This document shows, one piece after another, positions 29,001 through 39,500 of a stretch of DNA of 64,000 nt; position 1 is the stretch's first letter, and every line of letters starts with the position of its first letter. Source of the stretch: Vibrio kanaloae (GTDB taxonomy: Bacteria; Pseudomonadota; Gammaproteobacteria; Enterobacterales; Vibrionaceae); assembly GCF_024347535.1 (NCBI RefSeq), contig NZ_AP025497.1:1178001-1242000 (forward strand), in the 5' to 3' direction. Below the pieces are notes generated by a model. That model searched no databases. It worked only from the letters and a program-made list of their open reading frames with translations, and had not been told where the DNA came from. The position numbers were made by a program, and so were the translations under genes.

Positions 29001-32000
29001 CCGGAGGGTGGGTTCACTATGAGGTGAGCGGCATTGTTAAGTCTGACTATGAAGAAGAACAAGTATCGAACCGTGTTGATGTTTACGATCCTATTACAGA
29101 CCGTGACCACAGCTCTTCTGCGCAGATAGACAACTCGAACAGTGCTTATCACATCAATGTGTCTCTGTCGAAAACAACCGATGTAGTTCGTTACACACCG
29201 GGTGAAGACCTTACTTACACCATCATAATTGGTAACAACGGTGATACCGACGAAACTGACCTTATCTTCATGGATCGATTGAGTGAGATCACTACTACGC
29301 TAGCGAATGATAAAGATGGTGAAGTAGAAGATGTTCTTAATCAAAACCCGTTTGACTATTGGTCTGTTGATACTGGCTCTGGTTTCGGCCCTCAAACGAC
29401 TGAAGATGTGGAGTTCCCAGTTTCAATTCCGGCCAAAGACTTTGTCACGGTGCGTATTAAGGCGCATGTCAAAGACAATGCGGTATCTAACGGTGTCGCT
29501 GACAGAGACGGCGGCATAATCCGCAACGAAGCAGTGCTGATTCATGACGATAATACCGGTTGTACTGACGATTGTGAGTATGCCAAACGTGCCGTGGCTG
29601 AAAACCATCAGGTACATAACAGTGGCGGCGTTGTTCGCACAACTAACATTAACCGCTACTCTCCGGGCGATCAGTTGACTTATACCATCAAGTACAACTC
29701 TCAAGACGGACACGGTTATCGAAATAACGTTGACGTTAACGAACTGATTAACGACATATCAGTGGAGCTACAAGATGGTAATTCAGGTAATCCATTTTTC
29801 GATGATTCGGTAGGTTCAAACAAGTTTACGGTGGCAGTTGCTAAGAGTGACCCTGTGAACGCGGGTACGACCGATGGTACCAAAGACGGTGATGTTGCGA
29901 ACGACACTGACATCGTAACCTCGATTGATATCGATGCTGGCGAAGACGTGACTTACACAGTAACTGGCACCGTAAGACCGGATGCGGTCGGTGATATTCA
30001 TTATCGAGATACCGTCGTGATTCCCGATGACTACCATTTAGATTTTGATAAAACGACCGATGAAGTAGTGTACGAGCCAGCTCAAACCGTGACCTATCAC
30101 TTAGTGATTGAGAATGACGGCAAAGGTAACGCTCACGATATTCCAATCATCGATAACCTCGAAGATATTACGGTCAGCTTAGTGGACGGTAATACAGGGC
30201 CAGCGTATTCAGATTGGACCATCACATCGATCGCAACTGGAACTGATTCTGAGTATGTGGATGCGGGCGCAGGTGCTGGCAATGTTTACACATCAACCAA
30301 CAGTAACCTAAATGTTAAAGCCGATATTCCGATGGGCGCTAAGCTTGAGTACCAAGTTGTCGCAACCATCAATGACAAAGCCAATGGCGATGTTGTTAAC
30401 GTTCTAACCGTTGATGGCGACACGATATCTCATGATATTCGTCAAGAAGCTCGAAAAGTTGATTTTGAAAAGAACATTCTGGCGTATTACGACACGGATG
30501 GTAATGAGTTGGTTAGCGCAACCAATTACATGCCAGGTGGCTACGTCGAATATGAAGTCTTAATTGAGAACATTGCTAGCGCACACGTTGATGATATGAG
30601 CTTGCGTGATGACATCGACCAAATTAACACTCAATACTTTGATGGAACGCGTGGCCCTGCATTTGATAGTTGGACGATTGAAACGTATTCAGATAGCTCA
30701 GGGATTTCTAACCCAGATGTTGATAATTCGATTCATGATAATAAGCCGATTGATACTCACTTCGATATCTCGGCAGACAACTTTGGCCGAGTTGCATCGT
30801 CAGCGTTTGTCCGCTATGTCATAAAAGCCAAGATCAGTCCGAAAGCGGTAGGTTCTTTTACTAATAAAGCTTACATCGATGAAGACAATGGTAATGAACT
30901 GATCGCGGTATCACCACCATCAACGATGGCGGATCCTGAAGTCACGTTCTCTAAAAAAGCGTTTTATGATGCAGGCTTCTCTTCGCAAAAAACTGAATAT
31001 TCTCAAGCTTCTGGTGAGAGTGAGGTTTATTACCGCGTGGAGATTAAGAATGCGGGTGATGGTATTGAATATGGTTCTCGCCTAGAAGATGCGATTTCGG
31101 AAATTCAAACTCGTATTGCAGAAGACAGAACCACTTCAGGTGGTGATCCTGTTGGACAGCCGTTCTTGGCTGGCTGGGAAGTTAGCCTAGATAAAAAGGC
31201 GGCGACAGGCTCTATTACCGACGCGATTGACTTTGTATCGGGCAATAACATCGATATTGATAACGACATTGTTATCGCGCCTCAAGAAAGCCTAACGTTC
31301 ACTATTCATGCTGAAATTCGTGAAGATGCATTGGGTGACATTCAAAATAAAGCGACGTACGACGGTAGTGCTCGAACAGCGAATTTAATGCCGCTTGAAA
31401 ATAATACCAGTGTTGAAAAACGTGTGGTGTCGATCAACGGCAACCCGTTCAATGATGGTGATACCTATCTTCCGGGTGACGAAGTTGAGTATGAATTTGT
31501 AGTCACAAACCCTGAAAACGGTTGGGCGAATGATATTCAGATCAAAGACACAATCACAGACATTCAAGTCGAAGTGATTGGCGGTAAAACGGAATCCGCT
31601 TTTGTTTCTGGCGATATTACCCATGAAGTCAGCAATGGTATTGATGCCAACGCTGATACTTATGTACCAAGCTACAACACCAGCGGCAACCTTGATATTG
31701 AAACCGATATTGCCGCGGGAGAAGTGCTGACCTTTAACTTAACAGGTGTCGTTCGTGACGAGGCTTTGGGCACGATTGATGCGAACCAAGTGATCGCAGG
31801 AAGTGATTCTGCAACATCGCAAGTGATACCACCTAAAGATGCTGAGATCGATTACTTCAAAACCTTGGTTTACACCGATGGCGAATCGGCGGGCTGTTCA
31901 GTTCCTTCAAACGATGGCAGTAGCTGTACTTATGCACCTCGTGGTGATGTTGAGTATCAAGTTACGTTAGACAACATAGGCGATAGCATCGCAAATGACG

Positions 32001-35000
32001 TGAGCGTTATCGATGCGATTCACACCATCAAAACCGAAGATGGCGATGATGCGTTCTCTAGCTGGACAACGGCTATTGCGGTTGAACCTGCAGGCACTTA
32101 CGACGTGCAAGGTAACTACAACGGCAGCGTGCCATTGAACGCAACCGTCGATCTTCGTCCTGGTGAGCGTATTGTGTTTGACGTGAAAGGCACCGTGTCG
32201 ACTTCAGCGACAGGCACTATTACCAACACGGCGCAAGTGAACGGTGATAACACCAACGACATCGTACTTGATCCGGGTCGCTCGAATATCCTAATTGATA
32301 AATGGACGGATACGCCTGAGTACGTGCCGGGTGGAACAGTGAACTACTACATCGACATCACCAATGACGATGTGGATTCTGGCTTGTTCTCGATTCGTGA
32401 CATCATCAGTGGCTTTGAAGTCGAAACCGTCGATGGCTCAATGAAAACGGCATTGACAGAATGGACGGTTGATTACGATGTGCTTTATAACTCGGCGCCG
32501 TCAGATTTCAACGCGAATGACTTCTCAGAGATTGATAATCTAGTTGGTCAAAACAGTCCAGACATCGATTTACCTGCCGAATCCATCAAGATGGCAGGGC
32601 GTGATGATGCCGGTACGGGGGGCGGTGATAAGTACACAGTTATTCGTATTCACGTTCAAGGCAAGGTGCGTGATGATGCGATTGGGCGCTTTACCAATAC
32701 GGCTTATCTGCGACATGGTTGGGACGATTCGAAGATTGCTCGCTTACGAGAAGGCTTTATCACTCCGAAGTCAGGTCAATTGGTGCTAACCAAAGAAACG
32801 ACGCCAATTGCAGAACCTGATGCCAAATACCAACCGGGTCAACCAATCTCATACAAGATCACTGTGGCTAACACGGGTGAAGGTTACCTTGTCGATCAAG
32901 TCCTAACCGATCGTATCGACACCATCATGACAGAGGTGGCTAACAGCCCAGATCAAGAACAAGCGTTGACAGGCAATTGGGTCATTAGTGACGAACAGCT
33001 TGATGGCAGTGGCGAACCAGCCCTGAACGCTCGCAAAGATGTGGTTAATAACACGCAGGGTTATAGTGCTACTTACAGCATTCACCCGGGTGACAGTTAT
33101 TCATTTGTCGTGACCAACACTGTTAATGATAAAGCCAAAGGCGAGATCACTAACGTCGTTGAAGTTGATAGCGACGACGGTGAGCACTCTGCCGACGCGA
33201 CCTACATTCCAGAAGATGCGCAAGTTGAGATCACTAAAGACGTCGATAAAGCAGAGTACCTTCCGGGAGAGGCACTTCAGTACACGGTAACTGTTAAGAA
33301 TAACGGCTTAGGTTGGGCTGAAGATGTTGCTATTGAAGATGCGCTGAAGTCGGTTGAAACCACGATTGCAGGTGGTGCGACTGAGCAAGCTTTTGACCCT
33401 GCTTCAATCCAAATATCTGCGGTATCGACAACAGGTGAAACGCCCGTACCAGACGCAACGAGTGGTGAAGATCTAAACGAGACGCTCGATATCGCACCGG
33501 AAGACAGCATTGTGTTCACGATTCAAATAACAACGAATGCACTTGCGACTGGCGATATCACCAATATGGCATCAGCGACCTTTGACGGCACAACATTTGA
33601 TGACAGTGCTACCAGCACACCAGTGTTGGCGACGGTTTCGGTCAAGAAGACGGTTGATACGCCATCGTATGAAGTGACTAAGCTGATTAACTACGACATC
33701 ACCGTAACCAACAGCTCTGATGCGTTTGCATCTGGTGTTCAACTTCAAGACATCATCAGTGACATTCAAGTCGACACGACCGCGGATAAACAAGAGTCGG
33801 CATTCCTGCTTTGGGAAGTGAGCTTTGAAGCTTCCGATGATCGCTCTGTTGTCACTCCAAAGACGTTCGACTTGAGTGAAGACATCGATGTGAGTATGGA
33901 TGTTGCGCCACAGAGCACAGTAACTTTCCGCGTTAAGGCGTTAATTCGCACGACAGCGATTGGTGATATCAGCAATACGGCGACCATCACTTACAACGGT
34001 GCCCCACAAGACTCTGTAGTGATTATCACACCGAAAGAGGCGGAGTTTGTTGCGACGAAAACTAACGTGCAAACCGAATATGAGCCGGGTGGTGAGCTTG
34101 AGTTCCTGATCACCATTGAAAACACCTCGAACAACTACATCAGTGACTTAAGTGTTGTTGATGATATGGAGTCGATTGAGGTCGCATACTACAACGGATC
34201 GAAGGGGCCTGCTTTTGTGGCTGGTTCCACTTCTTTGGTGGTCGATTCAACCACAATAGGCACCACTACCGAGCAAGTTAGTCCGACGGAGTACAACGTA
34301 GATATCGCGCCGCGCGGCACAGTTGTGTTCCGCTCAAAAGGCACCGTAGTCGATACCGCGACCGGACACATCATTAATACTGCGCAAGTCGATGGCGGCG
34401 ATGTTATCAGCCCTCCAGTTCAAACAGTCGCGGCTGTGGTTCAAGCTGAGCTCTTCACCGACGCCCCTTATTACGTTCCCGGTGAGCAAGTTGAGTATCA
34501 CTTAGTGGTGCAAAACATAGGCCGAGGTATAGCCAAAGACGTCGCGCTTTACACCCAGTTCTCTGAATCCATGGGTGATCATATTGATGGTGATTTTAGT
34601 AATGCGTTTGATGAATGGACACTAACGGCAACATCAGAAGGGGCTGAAACTCAACCGGGCACCTTTGATAATGACAAAGATCTGTTCACCTTGGTCGACA
34701 TCGAGCCGGGCGGCAAGATTGATTACACGTTCACATTAACGGTCAACGAAGACATGCTGACTAATATCGATGTGCTTGGTTACTACCTCGATTTAACTGG
34801 TAGCCCAGCGATGCGCGCTCGTTCTAAGGGCATGTTGGCCTCTGAAACCTCGATGCAGTTAGTGGCAGACCAAGTATCTGCTTTGGATTTGCCGCCAGTG
34901 GGTGCTGATCTGGTTGTTGAAAAACGTTCTGATAAGCCTGAATACACCGAAGATGACGACAGTGTCACTTATTACTTAGCCGTGACCAACAACGGTCAAG

Positions 35001-36505
35001 GTAACGCGGCTAATGTTCGTCTAACCGATGAGATCAGTGAACTACAAAACAGCACAGGTAATAAAGTCTTTACCGATTGGACGATTGAAGGGGTTGAAGT
35101 CGACGACTCGGGCGCGGTAATTCAGCGTCATTCTTTCCCGTCGAATAAAGACTTAGATACCATCGTTAACCTGAAATCCAACAAAAGAAATGCTTACGCG
35201 TTTGAAGTGGTGGGCACGCTAGGTAAGGGCTTGGATGATGACATTACCAATACCTTCACGGCGACTGAATCTGACGGTACTGAAACCAGCGACAGCGTAA
35301 CTACTCACATCAAGAAAATTCCAGATAACTCTGGGGAGTTAGAGCTAACCAAGTCTGCGCTGCAAGATACCGCGCAAGTGGGCGATGCGGTTGAGTACGA
35401 GATCATCGTTGAGAACAACAATGAATCTTACTTTAAGAACGTGACTGTGGAAGACCGTTACCCAGGTGGTCTGAAATACATCGTGGACACATCAGAAATT
35501 GTGCTGAGCGGTATTGATGATGAGTTTGGTACTGAAGACGATCAGGTTATCTCTCAAGAACCATCAGACACGGGTAAGTTAATGTTCACATCGTTGAACT
35601 TTGACCCGGGTGAAAAGCTGCGTATTCGTTACTTATTGCGTGTGTCGGTAGGTGCCACCTTTGGTGATTACATCAACACCGCAGTAGCGAAGGTTGATGG
35701 CTCGGCTGTTTCTAATGAAGACACAGCCAAAGTGACCGTAGAACCGGACAAGGTGTTCGATACCTCATCGATCATCGGTAAAGTTTTTGAAGATCACAAC
35801 ACAGATGGATTCCAAGCCGATGCAACGGCTTTTGATGTTGAGTTAACCGCGAACCTAGCAACGCAAGGCTACATCGCTGATTCGACGCACATCATCCGTG
35901 ATGGTCAGGATGTCGCAATTCAAGATGGTGCGATAACCACTGCACTTGAGCAAGGCTTGGCTCTTGGTGACCTTTGGGGTCATTCCGTAAACCGAACACT
36001 GCCAGAAACCAGCAAAGTGGTGGTTCAATTTAAAACTCGCACGCAGCAAAGCTTTGATTTCTACGTCACGACCGATGCTGGCTCTCGTATCGAGTTCGAC
36101 GCACAGGGTCAGATTCAGTTTAAACATGAATCGGACAAGAAAAAGGGACTGAGCGCGGAAAATCTTAACGTAACCAGAAACCTATATCGCGATGGCGAGG
36201 ATTACTTGTGGGAAATCGTTATCGAGAACAAAGGTATTTACGAAGATGGTATTCCGGGCGTTAAGTTGATGACGGTTGAGGGAATCGTTATTTACACAGA
36301 CCAGTACGGTCGTTACCACGTGCCCGACCAATGGGTACTCAATAAGAAAGGTAAGAACTTCCTAGTGAAGTTGGACACTGATTCGCTCTCCACCTCCATG
36401 GAAGTGGTAAGCGAAAACCCGAAAGTGTTGCGAATTACCCCGAACAAGCTCACCAAGTTCAACTTTAGCGTTCATCGCAAAGACCAAAAAAGTGAACAGA
36501 AGTAA
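26030..36505 (+). CDS. Giant secreted DUF11-repeat surface protein (~3490 aa)
   Basis: A ~3490-residue exported protein. ATG 26030 gives a clean signal peptide (MFRYSLAFFLSILLFPFGSY); an in-frame ATG at 25982 would extend it by 16 residues. I count about 22 consecutive ~150-residue DUF11-type Ig-like repeats, each opening with a pattern like K-x-x-D-x-x-x-Y-x-PGx-x-x-Y-x-I-x-V-x-N-x-G (for example ITKDVDKAEYLPGEALQYTV) and containing a D-x-I-x-x-I segment and AF-x-x-W-x-I. Near residue 3230 it changes to an SdrD-B/carboxypeptidase-regulatory-like end (SSIIGKVFEDHNTDGFQ; IPGVKLMTVEGIVIYTDQYG). Very acidic overall; Ca2+ binding is plausible. First gene of a three-gene locus; the barrel gene starts 27 bases later. 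Function unknown: adhesin, stalk or surface filament. Confidence 0.8.
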   Translation: MFRYSLAFFLSILLFPFGSYAGTTGLVMDLSVNSSSYDNDQQVLYTLILTNESDKTIVDLDVKDELLNILTTNDQGNNVSAFSQVSTQAQSSLLSSPGDYSRFGNLDASGVRIAAGGSVTYNMVATVSADAAGTIDNVASASTGLLDAVESNTESIQRGVYQHDVVVSVDKTNYQLNNKLTYKIKVSNTGDTFIQTLDVQSVLSDIKALNIEGALQQAFTGNVNSVSKIEGSKSDPGTFAESGDLAVSDASIDIGGSVTYEIQATVADNLVGDIVNDDITAETRDDLVTVDEVITPPTEPSITLTHTLNQSDNYLVDDEFSYTVTVANQANSGIAYHYSVQQFLADLETDLGNDVSNEKNATDTVGNPYDFWTNEVTSIGSNSLSELNASGKESNKSLEDKVSIYPGEQIVYSVVVDVSPVSIGQIPQVVARVVDADGLADSGDALANILDSKDVLTTSSSQITRNKNTKDTTYVPGIAGDNEVVYDIVISNKDTEFFANDIEVVDKFACIVTEQADGSNASAFSEWKLEVADRSGDGSNYGSFNYNTWTTNDINLKVDLAPEGYVHYKLTAKVADTSVGQIVDDGTDAGLCLGDNLGESGSGVQMPNSKLKVQKEVDSRYYSAGGTLNYDITVENNGDGYAIDVPVYDDLVSVMTQSINDTPAKAYLSWVITAKSYASDGSISTNSDPGFTGQIEGNQSNKLILDEKAKLAPHDRIVYSIAAVVNPIADDEIRNEVTVDSVLYSDRGSYPRDYYLVLDKRVDGHNEQNAYTDATNTVTYTISITNPEGNGFASNINVKDEISTIEAELLHEPGETKPVFSSWTISAEREADSPWVKAVTDPGSFSDNNDLDATAQIPPGATIIYTIVGTLDRTVDSEILWGAFTNTATVTGPDTNLSDTVRTYPSEPNLVVAKTARNSDFVVGERATFDIYIYNRGIGYANDATVQDSISALNFFDSWTIVGSTNIDKPGSRYGDIANDTDIDTDVDITPGGWVHYEVSGIVKSDYEEEQVSNRVDVYDPITDRDHSSSAQIDNSNSAYHINVSLSKTTDVVRYTPGEDLTYTIIIGNNGDTDETDLIFMDRLSEITTTLANDKDGEVEDVLNQNPFDYWSVDTGSGFGPQTTEDVEFPVSIPAKDFVTVRIKAHVKDNAVSNGVADRDGGIIRNEAVLIHDDNTGCTDDCEYAKRAVAENHQVHNSGGVVRTTNINRYSPGDQLTYTIKYNSQDGHGYRNNVDVNELINDISVELQDGNSGNPFFDDSVGSNKFTVAVAKSDPVNAGTTDGTKDGDVANDTDIVTSIDIDAGEDVTYTVTGTVRPDAVGDIHYRDTVVIPDDYHLDFDKTTDEVVYEPAQTVTYHLVIENDGKGNAHDIPIIDNLEDITVSLVDGNTGPAYSDWTITSIATGTDSEYVDAGAGAGNVYTSTNSNLNVKADIPMGAKLEYQVVATINDKANGDVVNVLTVDGDTISHDIRQEARKVDFEKNILAYYDTDGNELVSATNYMPGGYVEYEVLIENIASAHVDDMSLRDDIDQINTQYFDGTRGPAFDSWTIETYSDSSGISNPDVDNSIHDNKPIDTHFDISADNFGRVASSAFVRYVIKAKISPKAVGSFTNKAYIDEDNGNELIAVSPPSTMADPEVTFSKKAFYDAGFSSQKTEYSQASGESEVYYRVEIKNAGDGIEYGSRLEDAISEIQTRIAEDRTTSGGDPVGQPFLAGWEVSLDKKAATGSITDAIDFVSGNNIDIDNDIVIAPQESLTFTIHAEIREDALGDIQNKATYDGSARTANLMPLENNTSVEKRVVSINGNPFNDGDTYLPGDEVEYEFVVTNPENGWANDIQIKDTITDIQVEVIGGKTESAFVSGDITHEVSNGIDANADTYVPSYNTSGNLDIETDIAAGEVLTFNLTGVVRDEALGTIDANQVIAGSDSATSQVIPPKDAEIDYFKTLVYTDGESAGCSVPSNDGSSCTYAPRGDVEYQVTLDNIGDSIANDVSVIDAIHTIKTEDGDDAFSSWTTAIAVEPAGTYDVQGNYNGSVPLNATVDLRPGERIVFDVKGTVSTSATGTITNTAQVNGDNTNDIVLDPGRSNILIDKWTDTPEYVPGGTVNYYIDITNDDVDSGLFSIRDIISGFEVETVDGSMKTALTEWTVDYDVLYNSAPSDFNANDFSEIDNLVGQNSPDIDLPAESIKMAGRDDAGTGGGDKYTVIRIHVQGKVRDDAIGRFTNTAYLRHGWDDSKIARLREGFITPKSGQLVLTKETTPIAEPDAKYQPGQPISYKITVANTGEGYLVDQVLTDRIDTIMTEVANSPDQEQALTGNWVISDEQLDGSGEPALNARKDVVNNTQGYSATYSIHPGDSYSFVVTNTVNDKAKGEITNVVEVDSDDGEHSADATYIPEDAQVEITKDVDKAEYLPGEALQYTVTVKNNGLGWAEDVAIEDALKSVETTIAGGATEQAFDPASIQISAVSTTGETPVPDATSGEDLNETLDIAPEDSIVFTIQITTNALATGDITNMASATFDGTTFDDSATSTPVLATVSVKKTVDTPSYEVTKLINYDITVTNSSDAFASGVQLQDIISDIQVDTTADKQESAFLLWEVSFEASDDRSVVTPKTFDLSEDIDVSMDVAPQSTVTFRVKALIRTTAIGDISNTATITYNGAPQDSVVIITPKEAEFVATKTNVQTEYEPGGELEFLITIENTSNNYISDLSVVDDMESIEVAYYNGSKGPAFVAGSTSLVVDSTTIGTTTEQVSPTEYNVDIAPRGTVVFRSKGTVVDTATGHIINTAQVDGGDVISPPVQTVAAVVQAELFTDAPYYVPGEQVEYHLVVQNIGRGIAKDVALYTQFSESMGDHIDGDFSNAFDEWTLTATSEGAETQPGTFDNDKDLFTLVDIEPGGKIDYTFTLTVNEDMLTNIDVLGYYLDLTGSPAMRARSKGMLASETSMQLVADQVSALDLPPVGADLVVEKRSDKPEYTEDDDSVTYYLAVTNNGQGNAANVRLTDEISELQNSTGNKVFTDWTIEGVEVDDSGAVIQRHSFPSNKDLDTIVNLKSNKRNAYAFEVVGTLGKGLDDDITNTFTATESDGTETSDSVTTHIKKIPDNSGELELTKSALQDTAQVGDAVEYEIIVENNNESYFKNVTVEDRYPGGLKYIVDTSEIVLSGIDDEFGTEDDQVISQEPSDTGKLMFTSLNFDPGEKLRIRYLLRVSVGATFGDYINTAVAKVDGSAVSNEDTAKVTVEPDKVFDTSSIIGKVFEDHNTDGFQADATAFDVELTANLATQGYIADSTHIIRDGQDVAIQDGAITTALEQGLALGDLWGHSVNRTLPETSKVVVQFKTRTQQSFDFYVTTDAGSRIEFDAQGQIQFKHESDKKKGLSAENLNVTRNLYRDGEDYLWEIVIENKGIYEDGIPGVKLMTVEGIVIYTDQYGRYHVPDQWVLNKKGKNFLVKLDTDSLSTSMEVVSENPKVLRITPNKLTKFNFSVHRKDQKSEQK

Positions 36506-36532
36506 GCCATTGGAACCGTATCTGGAAATTGT

Positions 36533-39500
36533 ATGAAAGTATTTAGTAAGTCTCGTTTAGCGACGTGTGTGTTAACGGCCATTCCTGTGATGGCGGTAGC
36601 GAAAGACACAGGTAAGCTTGAAAAACTCGGTTCTGAGACGACTGGCATTGAAATCATTAAGCCGAACCAAGACCAAGACAGTTCGCGTATTTACCTAGAA
36701 CAAGGTGCGATTTGGGCAAGCCGCGACATCACTCGCTTTGACCCAGTATTAGATGTCAGTGTCAGCGATGAATTAGAAGTCGAACAAGGCACACTGCGTG
36801 ACAGCGTCGGTTTCACCATTACCACCAACTACGGTTACTACATCAAAAAATACCAGTTGGAAGTGTACCGAGTGGGCGACTTTGGCTTGTCTGAGCCAAT
36901 CGCTGTACTTGATGGCGACAAACTGGCGAACGACTCTGACATCAATTGGGATGGTCAAACCGATGTTGACTACCAATTTGAGGTCGGCGAGCAGTTGATG
37001 TTCCGTCTAAAAGCGTGGGACAAAGATGGCAACATGGACGTGACCACGGTTGGTGTGACGGATTTGGTGAAGCCTGATTCTGAAGTCGATATCGACCGAA
37101 ACGATAACGACGATGAGGAGAGCAAAGGTAAAAGTTACGGACAGGCAAAGCTGATGCGTCACAACATTCCGACCAATGCGGGCTTAGCGAAATTCATCGG
37201 TACTGGCTTAAAGGGCGTTGATAAAGTCATCATCGGTGAAGATGCATTTGATGTCGAAGATGGCAACTTATACGCCGAGCAATACCTACCAACAGACTCC
37301 TACATTTTCCCTACCAAGGTTGTGTTTGATAACGGTGATGAACGTCGCTACAAACTGTACGTTCGTATTCCAGATACGTACTACGCACAAACTGGTTTGG
37401 CTGATCTTTATGTTGGTAAGAATAATGTGTCTGGTAATAGCGATGCATTAAGTGTCGATGACCAGTATCAAGATGACATCTATAACCAAGGTCGTTTGGC
37501 GTACTTTGGGCAGGGGAAATTTGGCGACAAACTTCGTGTAACGACTCACTTCGATACGCGAGAAAGTGAAATCAAAGACATGTTCAAACATCCCTTCGCC
37601 TCGGACGATTCGGATGTGTTCGATATCCTCGAAGACGACGATGAGCTTTATTACGGCAACTATGGCGATAGCTCAAACATCGAAAAAGTGGTCAACACCA
37701 AGGGCAAGGTTTACCTCAATGTGGAATACGATAAGTCTCAATACTTGTGGGGTAACTACAACACGGGTTTAACAGGCACCGAGAACAACGATTACAACCG
37801 TAGCCTCTATGGTTTCAAAGCTGATTATCGTACTCGCGATACTACACAATACGGTGAAGACCGCTTGAACGTGGTCGGTTTTACCGCAGAAGCAGATTCG
37901 TTGTATGCACACGATGAGTTCTTGGGCACAGGCGGCTCTCTGTACTTCCTTCGTCATGGTGAAGCGGTACCGGGAAGTGACAAAGTTTACGTCAAAGTAA
38001 AAGATGAATCTGGCCTAGTGCAGAATGAAATCCCGCTTGAGCCGGGCGTCGACTATGATTTTGACCCATACCAAGGTCGAATTATTTTGACCAAGCCACT
38101 CGACAACATCCTATCCGATAGCTTTGGTAGCGTGATTGAAAACGGCGATGATTACGAAAACTTTCTGGTTGTCGATTATGAGTATGTTCCACAAGGTTCA
38201 GATTCATTAGATGCGATGTCTTACGGTGGTCGTGCCAAAGGCTGGATCAACGATTACATTGGCGTTGGCGTGACGTACGCGACCCAAGAGAAAGACAATC
38301 AAGATTACGAGTCTTATGGCACGGACTTAACGCTACGTGCCACTGAAGGGACCTACATTAAGGCTGAGTTTGCGCATAGTGAAGGTAGGCAAACCGAGTC
38401 GAATTTCGTCTCTACCGATGGTGGTTTAACCTTTACGCCAATCAGCGACACGTTGGGAGACCGCGAGGGTGATAGTGTCCAAATCACCGCAGTGACCAGC
38501 CTTTATGACCTTGCGCCAACCATCTTTGGTGCCGTTGGTAATGACCTGAAACTTTGGTACCGAGACAAAGACGCAGGATACAGCTACGCGAGCAGCAGCG
38601 ATGATTTAGAGCAAGAGGCATACGGTGCTGAACTTCGTTTACAAGCCACTGATCGCTTGGCGGTTCTGTCTCGCTTCTCGACCAATGAAGAGCGCGATGT
38701 CGATGGTAATCTAGAAACAGATACTGAAACCATTGAGATTGAGACTCAAGTTAAAATCACCGAGCACATTAAGGTTTCGGCGGCAGGGCAACAAACTGAA
38801 GAGCTTAACCAAAACGACGAGCACAGCGATGCGACCTTAGCGGGTGTGCGTTTGGAATACATGTGGGACAGCGAGAACAGCGTTTATGTCAAAGGGCAAA
38901 AGACCGTCGATCAGTCGGATGACTATGACGAAAACGACAGCGCATCGATTGGTGCTGAATTCCAAGTGTTGGAAGACTTGTCTCTTGGCGGCGAATACAC
39001 CGATGGCGACCGAGGCCAAGTAGCAGAAGCGACTGTGACTTACGATGTATCCGATGACCACTCAACCTACGTAACTTATGTAGATGATAACTACGAAGGC
39101 CAAAACAACGTGATTGTTGGTCAGCGTGCAGACCTGACTAGCAGTGTCGATTTCTACCAAGAGAACCAGTTCGTTGATGAAAACGATGGTCATGGCCGTA
39201 TCGACTCGTACGGCTTTGGCTACGATGTGACGGAAGATGTCGAGATGGGGATCGGTTATCAGCTTGGTGAAATTGAAGATGACCAGAACATCACCACGGA
39301 GCGTGAGTCCATCAGCTTCAATGCTTCAATTGACCTAGATGACATCACCCTTAGCCACAAATTTGAATACCGAGTGGATAAGAGTGAAGACGACCCTGAC
39401 ATCGCTCAGCGAGAACTTCAACAAATCGTGACGACCAACCGTTATACGCATCACCTAACGGAAGAGTACACGCTATTTGGTAAGTACAACTACTCCATCA

